Shown: positions 11,837 to 23,296 of the stretch, piece after piece | How positions within the stretch are numbered: position 1 is the first letter of the stretch | Layout of the letters: every line of letters begins with the position of its first letter | Origin: Jaltomata sinuosa | Lineage: Eukaryota > Streptophyta > Magnoliopsida > Solanales > Solanaceae | NCBI GenBank assembly: GCA_003996215.1 | Contig: QJPP01001730.1 | Span: 1 to 64,000, forward strand | DNA length: 64,000 nucleotides | Direction: 5' to 3' | Notes under the pieces: generated by a model | The model's input: the letters and a program-made list of their open reading frames with translations, nothing else | Database searches by the model: none | What the model was told of the DNA's origin: nothing | Program-made: the position numbers and the translations under genes

Positions 11837-12161
11837 CTCCCTCCGAACCACTTTACTTGTCACATTTTTGATTTACACGCCCCTTAAAAAAATATTAACT
11901 AGAGTATAATTTGACTAAACTATTACGCCCCTTCAGAAAAATATTAACTAGAGTGTAATTTGACTAAACTATCTTTATTAATTAATCCCCAATATTTAAT
12001 ACTTCTTTCTTTTGCATTACATTAATATCTCTCTATATTTATGACGAAGCATAAAAGTGAAAATAAACAACTAATTATACCTAAATAAATATTTTTAAAT
12101 GCTAACTATTTTGGACCATCTATTTTTAGTAAGTACAACAAGTAAAATGGTTCGAAGGGAG
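11837..12161. mobile_element. Stowaway-like (Tc1/Mariner) MITE, 325 bp
   Basis: The terminal inverted repeats are CTCCCTCCGAACCACTTTAC and, from the other end, CTCCCTTCGAACCATTTTAC, flanked by TA on both sides (11835-11836 and 12162-12163). The interior contains a direct duplication of about 56 bp (TATTAACTAGAGTRTAATTT at about 11895 and 11945). No ORF is present. Confidence 0.88.
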
Positions 12162-12976
12162 TATCAAGACTATGATGCAACTATGCCAAGTTCAATTGAT
12201 GCACATATACAAGGAAGCTAACTTTTTAGCAGACTAATTTAGCTAATATGGTCATTGAGGATACTTAAGACTGGAATTTAGCTCATTTGCATAGTTACCT
12301 ATTTTAAGGAAGCTGCTAATCATGGACAAGCAACAAATACGTATACTAAAGACTAGGAACAAGAAGATATCATGATCAAGACTAGAGGTGGTAAATGGAC
12401 GATTTAGACTAAAATTTAACGGATCAAGATGGGTTGAATATGAGCGAGTTATTAACTTGCTCAAATTTTACTTGGGCTAAAAATAAGTGGGTCAAATGGA
12501 CTAAACAATGTGTCATAATCCAATTTGTCCAACTTGATCCAACTTTTGTTCTTCTTTGAGACATAAAAACTAATATGTTACGAGAATATTAACTGAACTA
12601 AATTAGTCTCAATATACAACAATAAGATATACAACAGATAAACTTTTTTGTCCAACAACGTTTTTGAAAATTACCCCAACAAATAGATCACCCATTATAA
12701 AAAATGTCAAACAATTCAAAGTTACACTACACAACTATATAGTAACTATACATATTACAAATTCTCATTAAATTATTCATGACCAATAAATAGAGATTTA
12801 TGTCAACTTCCTTTTCAACACAAATTTACATGTAAATAAACTTTTCACATCCGCACTAGGTATATAATATATTATCAATCAATGAAGTGGCAGAGTAAGA
12901 TTCAATAAAAAATAACATACTAGGAACTATAATTTGATGTTATGGTGCTAAAGTAATTTTGACAACTAGTAATTTC

Positions 12977-15481
12977 TGTCACGACCCAACCCATCGGGCC
13001 GTGCGGGCGCCTACTCTAATCACCTAGATGGACGAATCTCCACCACCCGTCCAACAGGTAACATGCGGAAAAGTAGAAAGCAGCACAATAACCCTTACCT
13101 TTACTTATAAAACCTTTTTATTACAACACCGAAAAATAGAAAATAGCTTTACAGTTGAAAACACCCCTCCCTAGGATCTAGTCTAAACAGGTACAAGAGC
13201 TACTACAAGATGATGCAAAAGAGAGAAAAGGACACAACTTCCGCCATGAGATCAAAGGACAGAAGCTGCTGGAGATCCTCATCGCCGCGAACCTATGAAA
13301 CATCACCAACCCTGCAACTAGACTATACCCAAAAAGGGTATAGCAAGAGTAGAATCAGTACAAACACACGTACTGGTAGGCATCATCGGTCGACCCGAAT
13401 CCACTCCTACCATAATATAAGAAAACAGGGAAAAACATGAACGAAATACAATAACTTCCATTCCCCCATATTCTTCCGCTATCAACCCCCTCATTCTCAG
13501 GACTTCCGAATCACACTAACCTTAGACTCCTAAGTCACCTACTCTTAGACTTCTCAAGCCTCACTTATCCTTAGACTCCTCGAGCCTCACTTATCCTTAG
13601 ACTCCTCGAGCCTCACTTATCTTTTACCGATATCCATGCCCACACCTGGACTGCCTTTCCCTCACCAGGTCAACTACTCTGACTAGACATTCAGACTTAT
13701 CCCGGCTAACTGTCCGACCCAACCACTTATACCCGTAGCATCGCTTACCAGTTTCCAGACCCTTCACGGACCTCTAGGACCACTCCCCAACCTGTTTATA
13801 ACAACCAGGAAACTACAAACCCAGACTCTTAGTCTTTCTCCTAATTTTCCAATCACATGAAACCCACCTAGCAACCATCGACACATTCAATGATAATAAC
13901 AGAGTTACATCTAAATCTCTTTTTAATCACATAACTCGGACCCCCAAGGACCCCTTTCAACCACACCTAAGTGTTCAACAAGCTACCCCAGTCTGCACCA
14001 AGACCAACCCTTAGCTTATTTACCACAAGTAATCCCCGACCGCCAATGACACACCCAATGACGATAAAAATATATATTTAACCTCCTCTTTCACATAGCC
14101 CAGACCCACCCCGGTATCCCCTCTAAACAACACCTAAGTGTCAATGAACAACCCGGCCTAATCCAAGACCAACTTCACAATCATAACAGAAATTCTCGAT
14201 CACTCAAGGACTACCAAACAAGCATCACATTTCAGTAAAACAGCCCAGTCCACTCACGAAATCAATAACAGTCAATGCAATACAACAATATCAATGCCAT
14301 GATGTAGTAAAATAAATCCGTACCAGGCGTGGTACCCAAACCAACCGTTAGTATTTCGTACCAGGCGTGGTACCCGTGCCAACTATTTGTTATACCCATA
14401 CCATGCGTGGTACTCGAGCCAACCGAATGTCAACAATCCACAGTCAAAATAATGAACAAACAACTTGTAAATCAACAAGCAACACACCGTTCAATTCACA
14501 AACTGTAAAATAGGACCCTTAGACATTCTACACAATTCCTCTAAGTCATGCAATTCATACAAACACTTAGATAAAAGTACAAAATATACAACATTCACAA
14601 GAATTCGTAAGCCATCACCTACCCTATTTTGGGTACAAAACGAACCGTCAAATCCCATCTGAAGACTAACCCCGGTTCACCCCTTTTTAGCCTTTGGTAA
14701 GATTCGCAACTACACTTCATGCCATTTACATCCTCGAACCCCACCTAGGAGTTCTTCATTCCCACTACCCGTGGTTCCAAGCCTTTCTCTCTCGATTCCC
14801 CGAACCTTCCCGACACACTAGTCCCTGAGCCTAACATTTTATCATACCAATACAACAATGTAACCACATGTTCATATATCACACGACCAGCCAATTACTC
14901 CGTACATCCTACATCAAGCATAACCAAACCCGAATCCGCCAGACTCCGTGCCCGGAGGCCTAAAACATGGATTTTCCGTTTCACTATACAAAAGTACGGA
15001 AAGTAAACATGTCTAACTACTCATGAAAACCTAGCCTACCTGGGTGCCAAGCAGCTGCAACGATGCATTTATGGCTCCGTGAAGGCATTCCCGGCTGAAC
15101 GATGGTCCTGAAATCCATTGTTCCGCGTCCCTCCAGCCATGATCCCTCCTCCTCATGGTTCCCTAGCCTTGGAGCAACATGGAAGGGTTTTTGGACAAAA
15201 CATCGTATATTTTGTAATTGATGAGGTGAAGCTATTTAATAAAATCTCGTTCTGAGGCTACTGCCTCCCGTCGCTCCGCTATAGCGATCCGACCCTCCGC
15301 TACAATGATTCCGCTATAGTTGGAAAAATAACCGCTATAGCGGAGTGACGTCAACCCGAATTATTTTCGAAAATCAAAATTTTCCACGACGTCACCCTAC
15401 TTACTTCAAACATATTTTAATCGTTTTTCCCAAATTTATGAAAGTGGAAAAATTTATATAACGACGAACCCGGTCGTTACA
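12977..15481 (-). repeat. 3' LTR (element orientation)
   Basis: It is bounded by TGTCACGACC and GTCGTTACA on the + strand. It contains a tandem 27-bp repeat with CTCGAGCCTCACTTATCC (about 13540-13625), three copies of a 38-bp unit with the hairpin-forming GTACCAGGCGTGGTAC (14320-14430), and CCGCTATAGCGG-type palindromes (15270-15350). Small + strand ORFs in it are not conserved genes. Confidence 0.88.
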
Positions 15482-16648
15482 ACAGATACCAATTTACCCA
15501 TCGTTCATCCCCGAATGATCCCGATTAAAATCAAAGAATAGAGACTAACCCGGGACTCTCACCGTCCCAAGTGACCGCGTAATTTAACGAACCTACGCAA
15601 GTTGTCAACCCTTCCCCTTAAGAGTCTAACCGACCCGAGGGGGAAAAATATTATGACCCTATCCCGACGAGGAAATTGCGAGCCTCTCAAGAAAATTACA
15701 CGTGTTCCCATTCCGAGCACTCCAGAAATCCAGGGTCTCGTATTACATTAAGAGGAACGAATTTGAAAAGACCCGGGAGAACCTTTTCTTTACCACTAAC
15801 CGACCGATCGTCTGCTACAACGGACATCACACCGCTATAGCGGTCCCGCTATAGCGGACTGTCGACCACTATAGCGGTTGACAACAGAATGAAATAGGGG
15901 AGAAAACGGATTTCATCCCCCATTCTCCCCACATTCCCTTAAAAAATACTGCATTCCCTCCTGATCATCCCGCTCCCAATGTCAGAATTTCCAGGTAATA
16001 ATCGTAATCACTCTTTCCCTTACTCTCTTGCACGATATTGTACATGAATGTGGTAGAAAACTAGGAACTTGTAGTATATTTAGAGTGGGTTTTAGAACTT
16101 GAACCTTTAGTTGGATTTTGTTGAATCCCCGGAGCATGGACGCTTCCCTTACGTTTACAACGCCTCCAAGGCATTCTGGGCATAAGGATTACGCTGTTAT
16201 TGGCCAAAAAGGGCCAAAAATGGTGGGAAAGTGAAGGGTTGTTCTTGAACAAAAGTGGTGATTTAGACGATTTATAGGGGTTATAATACCCAAATTTTTG
16301 TAGAAAATAGTAATGGGGCACTTTGGGTAGGTATATCTGAACTTGAAATGTCAAAAATGGAGTTTTGGACCAAGGGGAGCCATTGATGCACCCCTTGAAG
16401 GTCTGGGACGATGAAGACCGCTATAGTGGTTGGGCTCCGCTATGGCGGTTGGGCTCCGCTATGGCGGTCCCGCTACAGCGGTACCCCTCCGCTATAACGG
16501 TTTCGCTATGGCGGACGCACCATCCGCTATAGCGGAAGGTCGCAGAACAGTGGCCATCCCAAGCCAACACTTAGAAAAATTTTCTTCCCTTTTTGCTCTA
16601 TTACTCTTCTAATCCTGCCCCTCTTTACCTCGCAGGATTAAAACAACA
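15482..16648 (+). other. Internal region upstream of the antisense ORF, with a likely 5'-UTR intron
   Basis: There is no retroviral coding sequence. A plausible intron lies between a donor at about 15996 (TTTCCAG|GTAATA) and an acceptor at about 16635 (TACCTCGCAG|GATTAA), directly before the ATG at 16649. This suggests the antisense ORF has its own spliced transcript. Many CCGCTATAGCGG-like palindromes occur at 15826-15880 and 16416-16540. The purine tract expected next to the 3' LTR is not obvious. Confidence 0.5.
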
Positions 16649-16762
16649 ATGGCTGAAGGACAATGACCCGAATATGATTATGAGTGATTCCCTGATGAAG
16701 CTAGTCGGGAGAGGTTCAGGGATTACCGGAAGTTTGGCTTCTGCTACGAGAGGAGCTGTAGG
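16649..16762 (+). pseudogene. Interrupted N-terminal extension of the antisense ORF
   Basis: The frame of the 353-aa ORF extends 38 codons upstream to ATG 16649, just after a good splice acceptor. It is broken by TGA at codon 6 and codon 13. Both could come from CGA by a C-to-T change. The intervening residues ([20 protein letters not shown]) look like real protein and suit the family's N-terminus. The intact ancestral protein would have been about 391 aa. Confidence 0.6.
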
Positions 16763-17824
16763 ATGACTGGGGTAGACGAAAAAGCGGCAGAGTTTCACCG
16801 CCGGGTTCAAGAGTTTGGTTGGGGTCCTTTACTAGTGGCTCCTCCTCTCGCGCTAACAGGCTGGGTGCGGGAGTTCTATGCTATCCTCCCCACCGTCCAT
16901 TGGGATGAACCCAACCCCACCATCAGCATCCGAGGGGTGGACGTGCCTGTGGATTCCCGGACCATCAACGAGGTGTTAGGAGTGCCCCACATCTCCAACG
17001 AGGCGTACATGGTTAAGGCCTGGTTGTGGGACTTGACTTGGCTGAGGAATACTCTGGTGGATCCCGCATTCAGGGATAAGCTGTACTGGGTCAGCCCTGA
17101 GGGCGTCACCAGCGTCTACTTCTCCTCCGAGGCTAGGAGGTGGCTGAACTTGGTGTCCCGGAGGATCCATCCGTCGAGAAATCAAACCGACGTTACTTAT
17201 GCCAGGGCCTTGGTGATTGCTTGTGCTATGCAGGGTATAATCATGAATGTGGGGGAGCAAATCATCTCCGAGTGGAAGGAATTCTACCGGGGTCACAGGA
17301 AGGGCCCTTATCTGCCTGGGTTGGTGTCGGAGCTGTGCCGACGAGTTGGTGTGCCTCAGGACCACACCGACTCAGAGGTGACCATGGACGAGCCCTTTGA
17401 CCCGGTCTGGGTGAAGGACATCTCCAAGAAGAAGAGGAAGCTGGGCGATGCCGAAAGCAGCCAACCGGTGGAGGAGGCCGACGATGATGATGATGATGAT
17501 CACACTCCTGCCCCTTCCCAGTCCCAGCCCCAGCCCCCGATCTCTAGAGCCCAGATGGAGGAGAATTTGGCAGCTGTCCGGAGGTTCATGGAGGATCCTA
17601 ATGCTGGAGGTGCAGCCCTACACCCATCTACTCAGGAGCTTGTGGCACTCCGTAGAGAGTTAGAGGAAGAGAAGAGGAAGAGACGCTCCCGGGACCGCAT
17701 GCTTGCTCGGTTATGGAAGACCATTAAGGTCATATTATCTTGTGCTGCCCCGGGTCGGGAGCTTCCCACCCTCGAGCCCGAGGACATGCATGAGTTCCCT
17801 TTCCTGAGCGATGATGAGGCTTAG
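16763..17824 (+). CDS. Antisense accessory ORF, 'putative plant transposon protein' type (353 aa)
   Basis: This ORF runs opposite to the retrotransposon that carries it. Its GC-rich codons differ sharply from the AT-rich surroundings. Residues 1-220 look like the globular 'putative plant transposon protein' domain often annotated in plant genomes (motifs FGWGPLL at 18-24, VREFYAIL at 35-42, [16 protein letters not shown] at 58-73, [11 protein letters not shown] at 146-156). A basic SKKKRKLG at 221-228 resembles a nuclear localisation signal. It is followed by an acidic run (238-246), a Pro/Gln/Ser linker and a charged, probably coiled-coil, segment (292-320). The reading frame stays related upstream to an ATG at 16649, but TGA codons at 16664 and 16685 interrupt it, so this start at 16763 may be secondary. 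Antisense ORFs are known in Tat/Ogre-lineage Gypsy elements; whether this is one of them is inference. Biochemical function is unknown. Confidence 0.72.
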   Translation: MTGVDEKAAEFHRRVQEFGWGPLLVAPPLALTGWVREFYAILPTVHWDEPNPTISIRGVDVPVDSRTINEVLGVPHISNEAYMVKAWLWDLTWLRNTLVDPAFRDKLYWVSPEGVTSVYFSSEARRWLNLVSRRIHPSRNQTDVTYARALVIACAMQGIIMNVGEQIISEWKEFYRGHRKGPYLPGLVSELCRRVGVPQDHTDSEVTMDEPFDPVWVKDISKKKRKLGDAESSQPVEEADDDDDDDHTPAPSQSQPQPPISRAQMEENLAAVRRFMEDPNAGGAALHPSTQELVALRRELEEEKRKRRSRDRMLARLWKTIKVILSCAAPGRELPTLEPEDMHEFPFLSDDEA

Positions 17825-18760
17825 GACCTCCCCCCTCCCCCATTTATTACTGATCATTTACTGTTTGGGTTGCCCCCATTTGGGGCTTGTTTAAGATGAT
17901 ATTTCCCTTTCCCCTTTTTATTTTGGCACGTAGATGCCCGTTTTAGACACTATTTTCCTTTTCTGCATATATCTGTATATAGTCCTGCTTTTCCTTGGTT
18001 TTACACAGTGGTTTCGTAGCTAATACCCGCTTTTATCTTATCCCTGGAAAAGGGACGAAAATAGGGGAAAATAGAGCAGGTTCACTGCCTCGCTGACCTC
18101 TGCTATAGCGGATAGTCACTCCGCTATAGTGGTTCCGCCATAGCGGTTGGCTTCCGCTATAGTGGTCCCGATGGTAACAGTACAAGAGATTTGATTTCCA
18201 GCTAAGTGCACTCATCCTTTTTCCCGATCAATATTGCCTAGGCCTGTAAACCCCGCCATGGTTTTAAACCACCCTTAAGACCATTCGTGGCATCAACGTA
18301 TCACAATTAGGCAACTCACATTATCAATTACAAGGAAATCACAACAAACAATTATTTTTGACAATATCTCCCCGCCATTACACACTAATGACTCCTTTAT
18401 TCTCATGGTTCCTAACCAAGTCCCGACTGCCCTGAAATTGAAGCTTCCCTACAGTTACAGTTCCCAATCCCTTATCATCTTAACTGATGATAAGCCCCTT
18501 TTAACATGCATTACCACTCCTTAAATCAGAACATTTAACAGATTACCACAGCCTAAGGTACACAAAATTTCCACTTAATGACTTTCTGCAGATTCCACAG
18601 GCACATCAACTAACAATTCACACACCTTCCAAATAAGTCACACCAAAATCGTACAACACAACATTTCAACTTTAAGTCATAACCAAACCAAATCACAACT
18701 AATCAACTCACAACCAATCAACCCATGAAGTTTCACCTTCGTCCGTACCATGGATGACCA
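17825..18760. other. Internal region without coding sequence
   Basis: The + strand looks like the 3' UTR of the antisense ORF (C/T-rich, to about 18060), then another cluster of CCGCTATAGCGG-like palindromes (18100-18170), then A/C-rich DNA without ORFs. In element orientation this is where gag would be expected to begin, and nothing like gag is seen. Confidence 0.6.
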
Positions 18761-19082
18761 TTAGTCGGTTATCCATGCCTGCCACAGCCTCTCAGGCCAG
18801 ATACTAATTGGAACGTTCCCGGTTCCAATTCCTTTTGCTTGTTTTATCGCAACTGAAGTACGGAGACCTCCTTTACCTTGCTGAGATTCCAATTGGAATC
18901 GAGAGATACCAATTGGACTCAACCCATACAAGCAAGTAAGCGAACCGCACGAAAGAAGGAAAGAAGGGAGATATTTCCTAGAATGCCTCATAGCTCCCCA
19001 AGGATTAGATGTGGACGTCAATACACCAATCCGTAGGACTCTATTCGACACTTTGCTCTTGTACTGGAAGACCGGTAACCTA
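18761..19082 (-). other. Retrotransposon leader (5' UTR in element orientation)
   Basis: This segment directly follows the primer-binding site on the minus strand. It contains 'CTAGGTTACCGGTC' and 'AGTACAAGAGCAAAGTGTC', wording typical of leaders of solanaceous Gypsy elements as I recall them. It is open for 111 codons on the minus strand but has no recognisable gag motif, so I treat it as noncoding. Confidence 0.55.
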
Positions 19083-19095
19083 GGCTCTAATACCA
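19083..19095 (-). other. Primer-binding site (initiator tRNA-Met type)
   Basis: On the minus strand, two bases inside the LTR, the sequence is TGGTATTAGAGCC. It differs by one base from TGGTATCAGAGCC, complementary to the 3' end of plant initiator tRNA-Met. It fixes the element's orientation as minus. Confidence 0.85.
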
Positions 19096-19097
19096 TC

Positions 19098-21612
19098 TGT
19101 CACGACCTAACCCATCGGGCTATGCGAGTGCCTACTCTAATCACCTAGATAGACGAACCCTCACCGCCCGTCCAACAGGTAACATGCGGAAAAGTAGAAA
19201 GTAGCACAATAACCCTTACCTTTACTTATAAAACCTTTTTATTACAACACCGAAAAATAGAAAACAACTTTACAGTTGAAAACACCCCTCCCTAGGATCT
19301 AGTCTAAACCGATACAAGAGCTACTACAAGATGATGCAAAAGAAAGAAAAGGACACAACTTCCGCCATGGGATCAAAGGACAGAAGCTGCTGGAGATCCT
19401 CATCGCCGCGAACCTATGAAACATCACCAACACTGCAACCAGACTATACCCAAAAAGGGTATAGCAAGAGTAGAATCAGTACAAACACACGTACTGGTAG
19501 GCATCATCGGTCGACCCGAATCTACTCCTACCATCATATAAGAAAACAGGGAAAAACATGAGCGAAATACAATAACTTTCATTCCCCCATATTCTTCCGC
19601 TACCAACCCCCTCATTCTCAGGACTTCCGAGTCACACTAACCTTAGACTCCTAAGTCACCTACTCTTAGACTTCTCAAGCCTCACTTATCCTTAGACTTC
19701 TCGAGCCTCACTTACCTTTTGCCGATATCCATGCCCATACCTGGAATGCCCTTCCCTCACCAGGTCAACTACTCTGACTAGACATTCAGACTTATCCCGG
19801 CTAACTGACTGACCCAATCACTTATACCCGTAGCATCGCTTACCAGTGTCCAGACCCTTCATGGACCTCTAGGACCACTCCCCAACTTGTTTATAACAAC
19901 CAGAAAACTACAAACCAAGACTCTCAGTCTTTCTCCCAATTTTCCAATCACATGAAACCCACCTAGCAACCATCGACACATTCAATGATAATAACAGAGT
20001 TACATCTAAATCCCTTTTTAATCACATAACCCGGACCCCCAAGGATCCCCCCCAACCACACCTAAGTGTTCAACAGGCTACCCCGGTCTGCACTAAGATC
20101 AACCCTTAGCTTATTTACCACAAGTAATCCCCGACCGCCAATGACCCACCCAATGACGATAAAAATATATATTTAACCTCCTCTTTCACATAGCCCAGAC
20201 TCACCCCGGGATCCCCTCTAAACAACACCTAAGTGTCAATGAACAAACTGACCTAATCCAAGACCAACTCCACAATCATAACAGAAATTCCAGGCCACTC
20301 AAGGACCACCAAACAAGCATCACATTTCAGTAAAATAGCTCAGTCCACTTACGGAATCAATAACAGTCAATGCAATGCAACAATATCAATGCCATGATGC
20401 AGTAAATTAAACCCGTACCAGGCGTGGTACCCGAGCCAACCGTTAGTATTTCGTATCAAGCGTGGTACCCGTGCCAACCATTTATTATACCCGTACCAGG
20501 CGTGGTACCTGAGCCAACCGTTAGTATACCTGTACCAGGCATGGTACCCGAGCCAACCGAATATCAACAATCCACAGTCAAAATAATAAACAAACAACTT
20601 GTAAACCAATAAGCAACACACCGTTCAATTCACAGACTGTAAAACAGGACCCTTAGACATTCTACACAATTCCTCTAAGTCATGCAATTCATACAAACAC
20701 TTAGATAAGAGTACAAAATATACAACATTCACAGGAATTCGTAAGCCATCACCTACCCCATTCTGGTTACAAAATGAATCGTCAAATCCCGTCCGAAAAC
20801 TAACCCCGGTTTACCCCTTTTTAGCCTTTGGTAAGACTCGCAACTACACTTCATGCCATTTACATCCCCGAACCCCACCTAGGAGTTCCTCATCCCACTA
20901 CCCGTGGTTTCAAGCCTTTCTCCCTCGGTTCCCCGAACCTTCCCGACACACTAGTCCCTGAGCCTAACATTTTATCATACCAATACAATAATATAACCAC
21001 ATGTTCACATATCACAAGACCATCCAATTACTCAGTACATCCTACATCAAGCATAACCAAACCCGAATCCGCCAGACTCCGTGCCCGGAGGCCTAAAACA
21101 TGGATTCTCCATTTTACTATACAAAAGTACGGAAAGTAAACAGGTCTAACTACTAATGAAAATCTAGCCTACCTGGGCGCCAAGCAGCTGCAACGACGCA
21201 TTTCTGACTCCATGAAGGCTTCCCGGCTGAACGATGATCCTGAAATTCGTTGTTCCGCGTCCCTCCAGCCATGATCCCTTCTCCTCATGGTTCCCTAGCC
21301 TTGGAGCAGCATGGGAGAGTTTTTGGAGAAACCCTCGTATGTTTTCTAACTGAGGAGGTGAAGCTTTTTAATAAAATCCAGTTCTGAGGCTACTGCCTCC
21401 CGTCATTTCGCTATAGCAGTCTGACCCTCCGCTTCAGAGGTTCCGCTATAGCGGAAAAATAACCGCTATAGCGAAGTGATGTCAGCCCGAATTATTTTTG
21501 AAAATCAGAATTTTCCATGACGTCACCCTACTCACTTCAAACATATTTTAATCGTTCTTCCCAAATTTACGAAAGCGGAAAAATTTATATAACAACGGAC
21601 CCGGTCGTTACA
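19098..21612 (-). repeat. 5' LTR (element orientation)
   Basis: It is the direct repeat partner of 12977-15481. It has four copies of the GTACCAGGCGTGGTAC-bearing unit (20415-20560) where the other LTR has three, and one copy fewer of the CTCGAGCCTCACTTATCC repeat, so the LTRs have diverged by unequal slippage as well as point changes. The LTR promoter should lie here but no TATA box was confidently identified. Confidence 0.88.
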
Positions 21613-21946
21613 CTTTCAAAATTTAAATTCACAAGAGATAGATTGATAGCATACAAACTTAAAATCAAATTAAAACGTATAAACTTAAATAAATCGATAC
21701 CATTACATGATTAGAAATTCAAAAATATACAAACTTAAATTGATAACATTATATTATTAGAAATTAAAAACATACGAACATACAAACTTCAAATTCTGTG
21801 CTTGTACTTCAAATATCTAACCATAGGACCAATACCCCTTGAACTAAAATAGGTATATAATTTACCACATAATTGACATTTAACATGTTTATCATCCACT
21901 CGGTGAAAGTACATCCATACGTGAACTAAATCTTGCTCTTTGATAA

Positions 21947-23296
21947 GGGATTTTTACATAAATGATTTCTTCTAAATCAATTATTACTCTTATTTGGGGT
22001 ACTTTTATTTTATTACAGATTATAGTTTACTTTTACCCTTAATAGCTTGCCTCCTTAATAGCTGACATATGTGTTGTCTTCCCTACAACCATCTCTGCCG
22101 GAGCTCCGCCGGCAGCCACCACACTCACCTACACCACCTTCTTCTCCTCCATACCACCACCACCACAAGAACCTTCGGATCTGCCTATTCAACTCCAACC
22201 TCCGATGAACCAGACCAAAAAGGTCATGAACTCCGACGAAATGAAGACCCAAAAGCTCCTAGCACCAAAAATCATGGCCAAACGATCCCCATTTTAAGAA
22301 CCTCTATGTTCGACCAAATCTGGTGAAATCGTCGGGAAAGGAAAGGGAAAGATAGGTCGGAGAAGAGGGCGGTGGTAGTACTGTGGTTGTTGTGGTGTTG
22401 TTCTTTTCATCGGAGTGTTGTTCGTTTCACCAGAGATGGAGTTGGAGAAGAAAGGAGTTGGCTGATTTGGTTGCTTTGTTATGCCGGAGTTTACCAGCGT
22501 TGGACAATTTCGTACAGATCTGCCCATTTCATGACGAGGAGGAGGTGGTTTTATTGATTTTTGTTGTTCGTTGAAAAAATTTACCGGAGGAACATGGCGG
22601 ATCTTTTAGTAGAGGAATGGAGGAGAAAACGGAGAAACAGGCGGCGACGATCTCCAGACTTGAGGATGACAGGTAGACGGTTTGGGTTGATTGGAGCTAC
22701 TGGTAATTCGACGGTGGTATGGTGGTGGTGATTCACCGGAGATAAAGAGTTGAAACTTTTTAAAGTTGTATTATAGTTGTATTAAAATCGTACTAAATAT
22801 AAATGATAGTTGTAATACAATTCGAATTCAATATTATATATTTTTATGAATTCGATAGTTGTTATTTCAGAAAAAATATAATACATTTCTAATAACTTAA
22901 ACTAATTTAAGTAGTACGAAAATGTTTGAAATTCACATCTAATACTTATAATACATTTGTATTAAAATTTTTTTAGTTATGTATTCACCACGTGCATTGA
23001 AACATGCCTATAATATGTATAATACATCGAATTCAAAATGTATTACAATTGTTGTTTATTATTTTTTCTTATTAATAATGTTAAAAATGTATTATACTTG
23101 AATTTCAAATATTCAAATACTATTCAAATTAGCTTATGTGTTAGTACATTAAAACTGTGTTAAAAATGTATTATATATGTATTTAGCTGATTTTGCTATT
23201 TTTGGTAAGAAAAGTAAGGCTATAATCTGTAAGAGCAAAAGTTATATTATAATTCGTAAATAAAACTTTATAATACATTATTTATGTAAAAAGGCC
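21947..23296. mobile_element. MULE (Mutator-like) element, 1350 bp, with GC-rich cargo
   Basis: The ends are GGGATTTTTACATAAATGAT and, from the other side, GGCCTTTTTACATAAATAAT. An inner inverted segment (ACAGATTATAG / CTATAATCTGT) extends the terminal repeat. The 9-bp CTTTGATAA flanks both sides (21938-21946 and 23297-23305), as expected for Mutator-like elements. No MURA transposase is present. The centre (about 22060-22760) is markedly GC-rich and shows short Ser/Thr/His- or Pro-rich frames on both strands with no intact gene. It may be a captured host 5'-UTR or exon fragment (Pack-MULE), which is inference. The element sits inside the hAT element. Confidence 0.75.

Larger units (their letters stand above)
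12977..21612 (-). mobile_element. LTR retrotransposon lacking gag-pol (8.6 kb), minus orientation
   Basis: Two direct long terminal repeats of about 2.5 kb (12977-15481 and 19098-21612) begin and end TGTCACGACC ... GTCGTTACA on the + strand. In element orientation this is TGTAACGACC ... GTCGTGACA. A primer-binding site next to the right-hand LTR on the minus strand sets the orientation. The flanking pentamers are ATTTC (12972-12976) and CTTTC (21613-21617), a TSD with one change. The 3.6-kb interior has no gag, protease, RT or integrase, but carries an ORF on the opposite strand. It lies inside the hAT element. LTR similarity is high, with small indels and point changes, so insertion is moderately recent. 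Confidence 0.88.

Noticed and set aside
13210..13440. 76-aa + strand ORF conserved in both LTRs (also 19331-19561)
   Set aside because: It is duplicated only because the LTRs are direct repeats. It is antisense to the element, rich in Arg/Ser/Thr and has no recognisable domain, so conservation is no evidence of coding.
16061..16354. 97-aa minus-strand ORF in the retrotransposon interior
   Set aside because: No gag-like or other domain is present. It lies in the presumed 5'-UTR intron of the + strand ORF and has no support from composition.
18761..19096. 111-aa minus-strand ORF next to the primer-binding site
   Set aside because: It spans the primer-binding site and leader. No gag motifs (zinc knuckle) are present, and retrotransposon leaders are normally untranslated.
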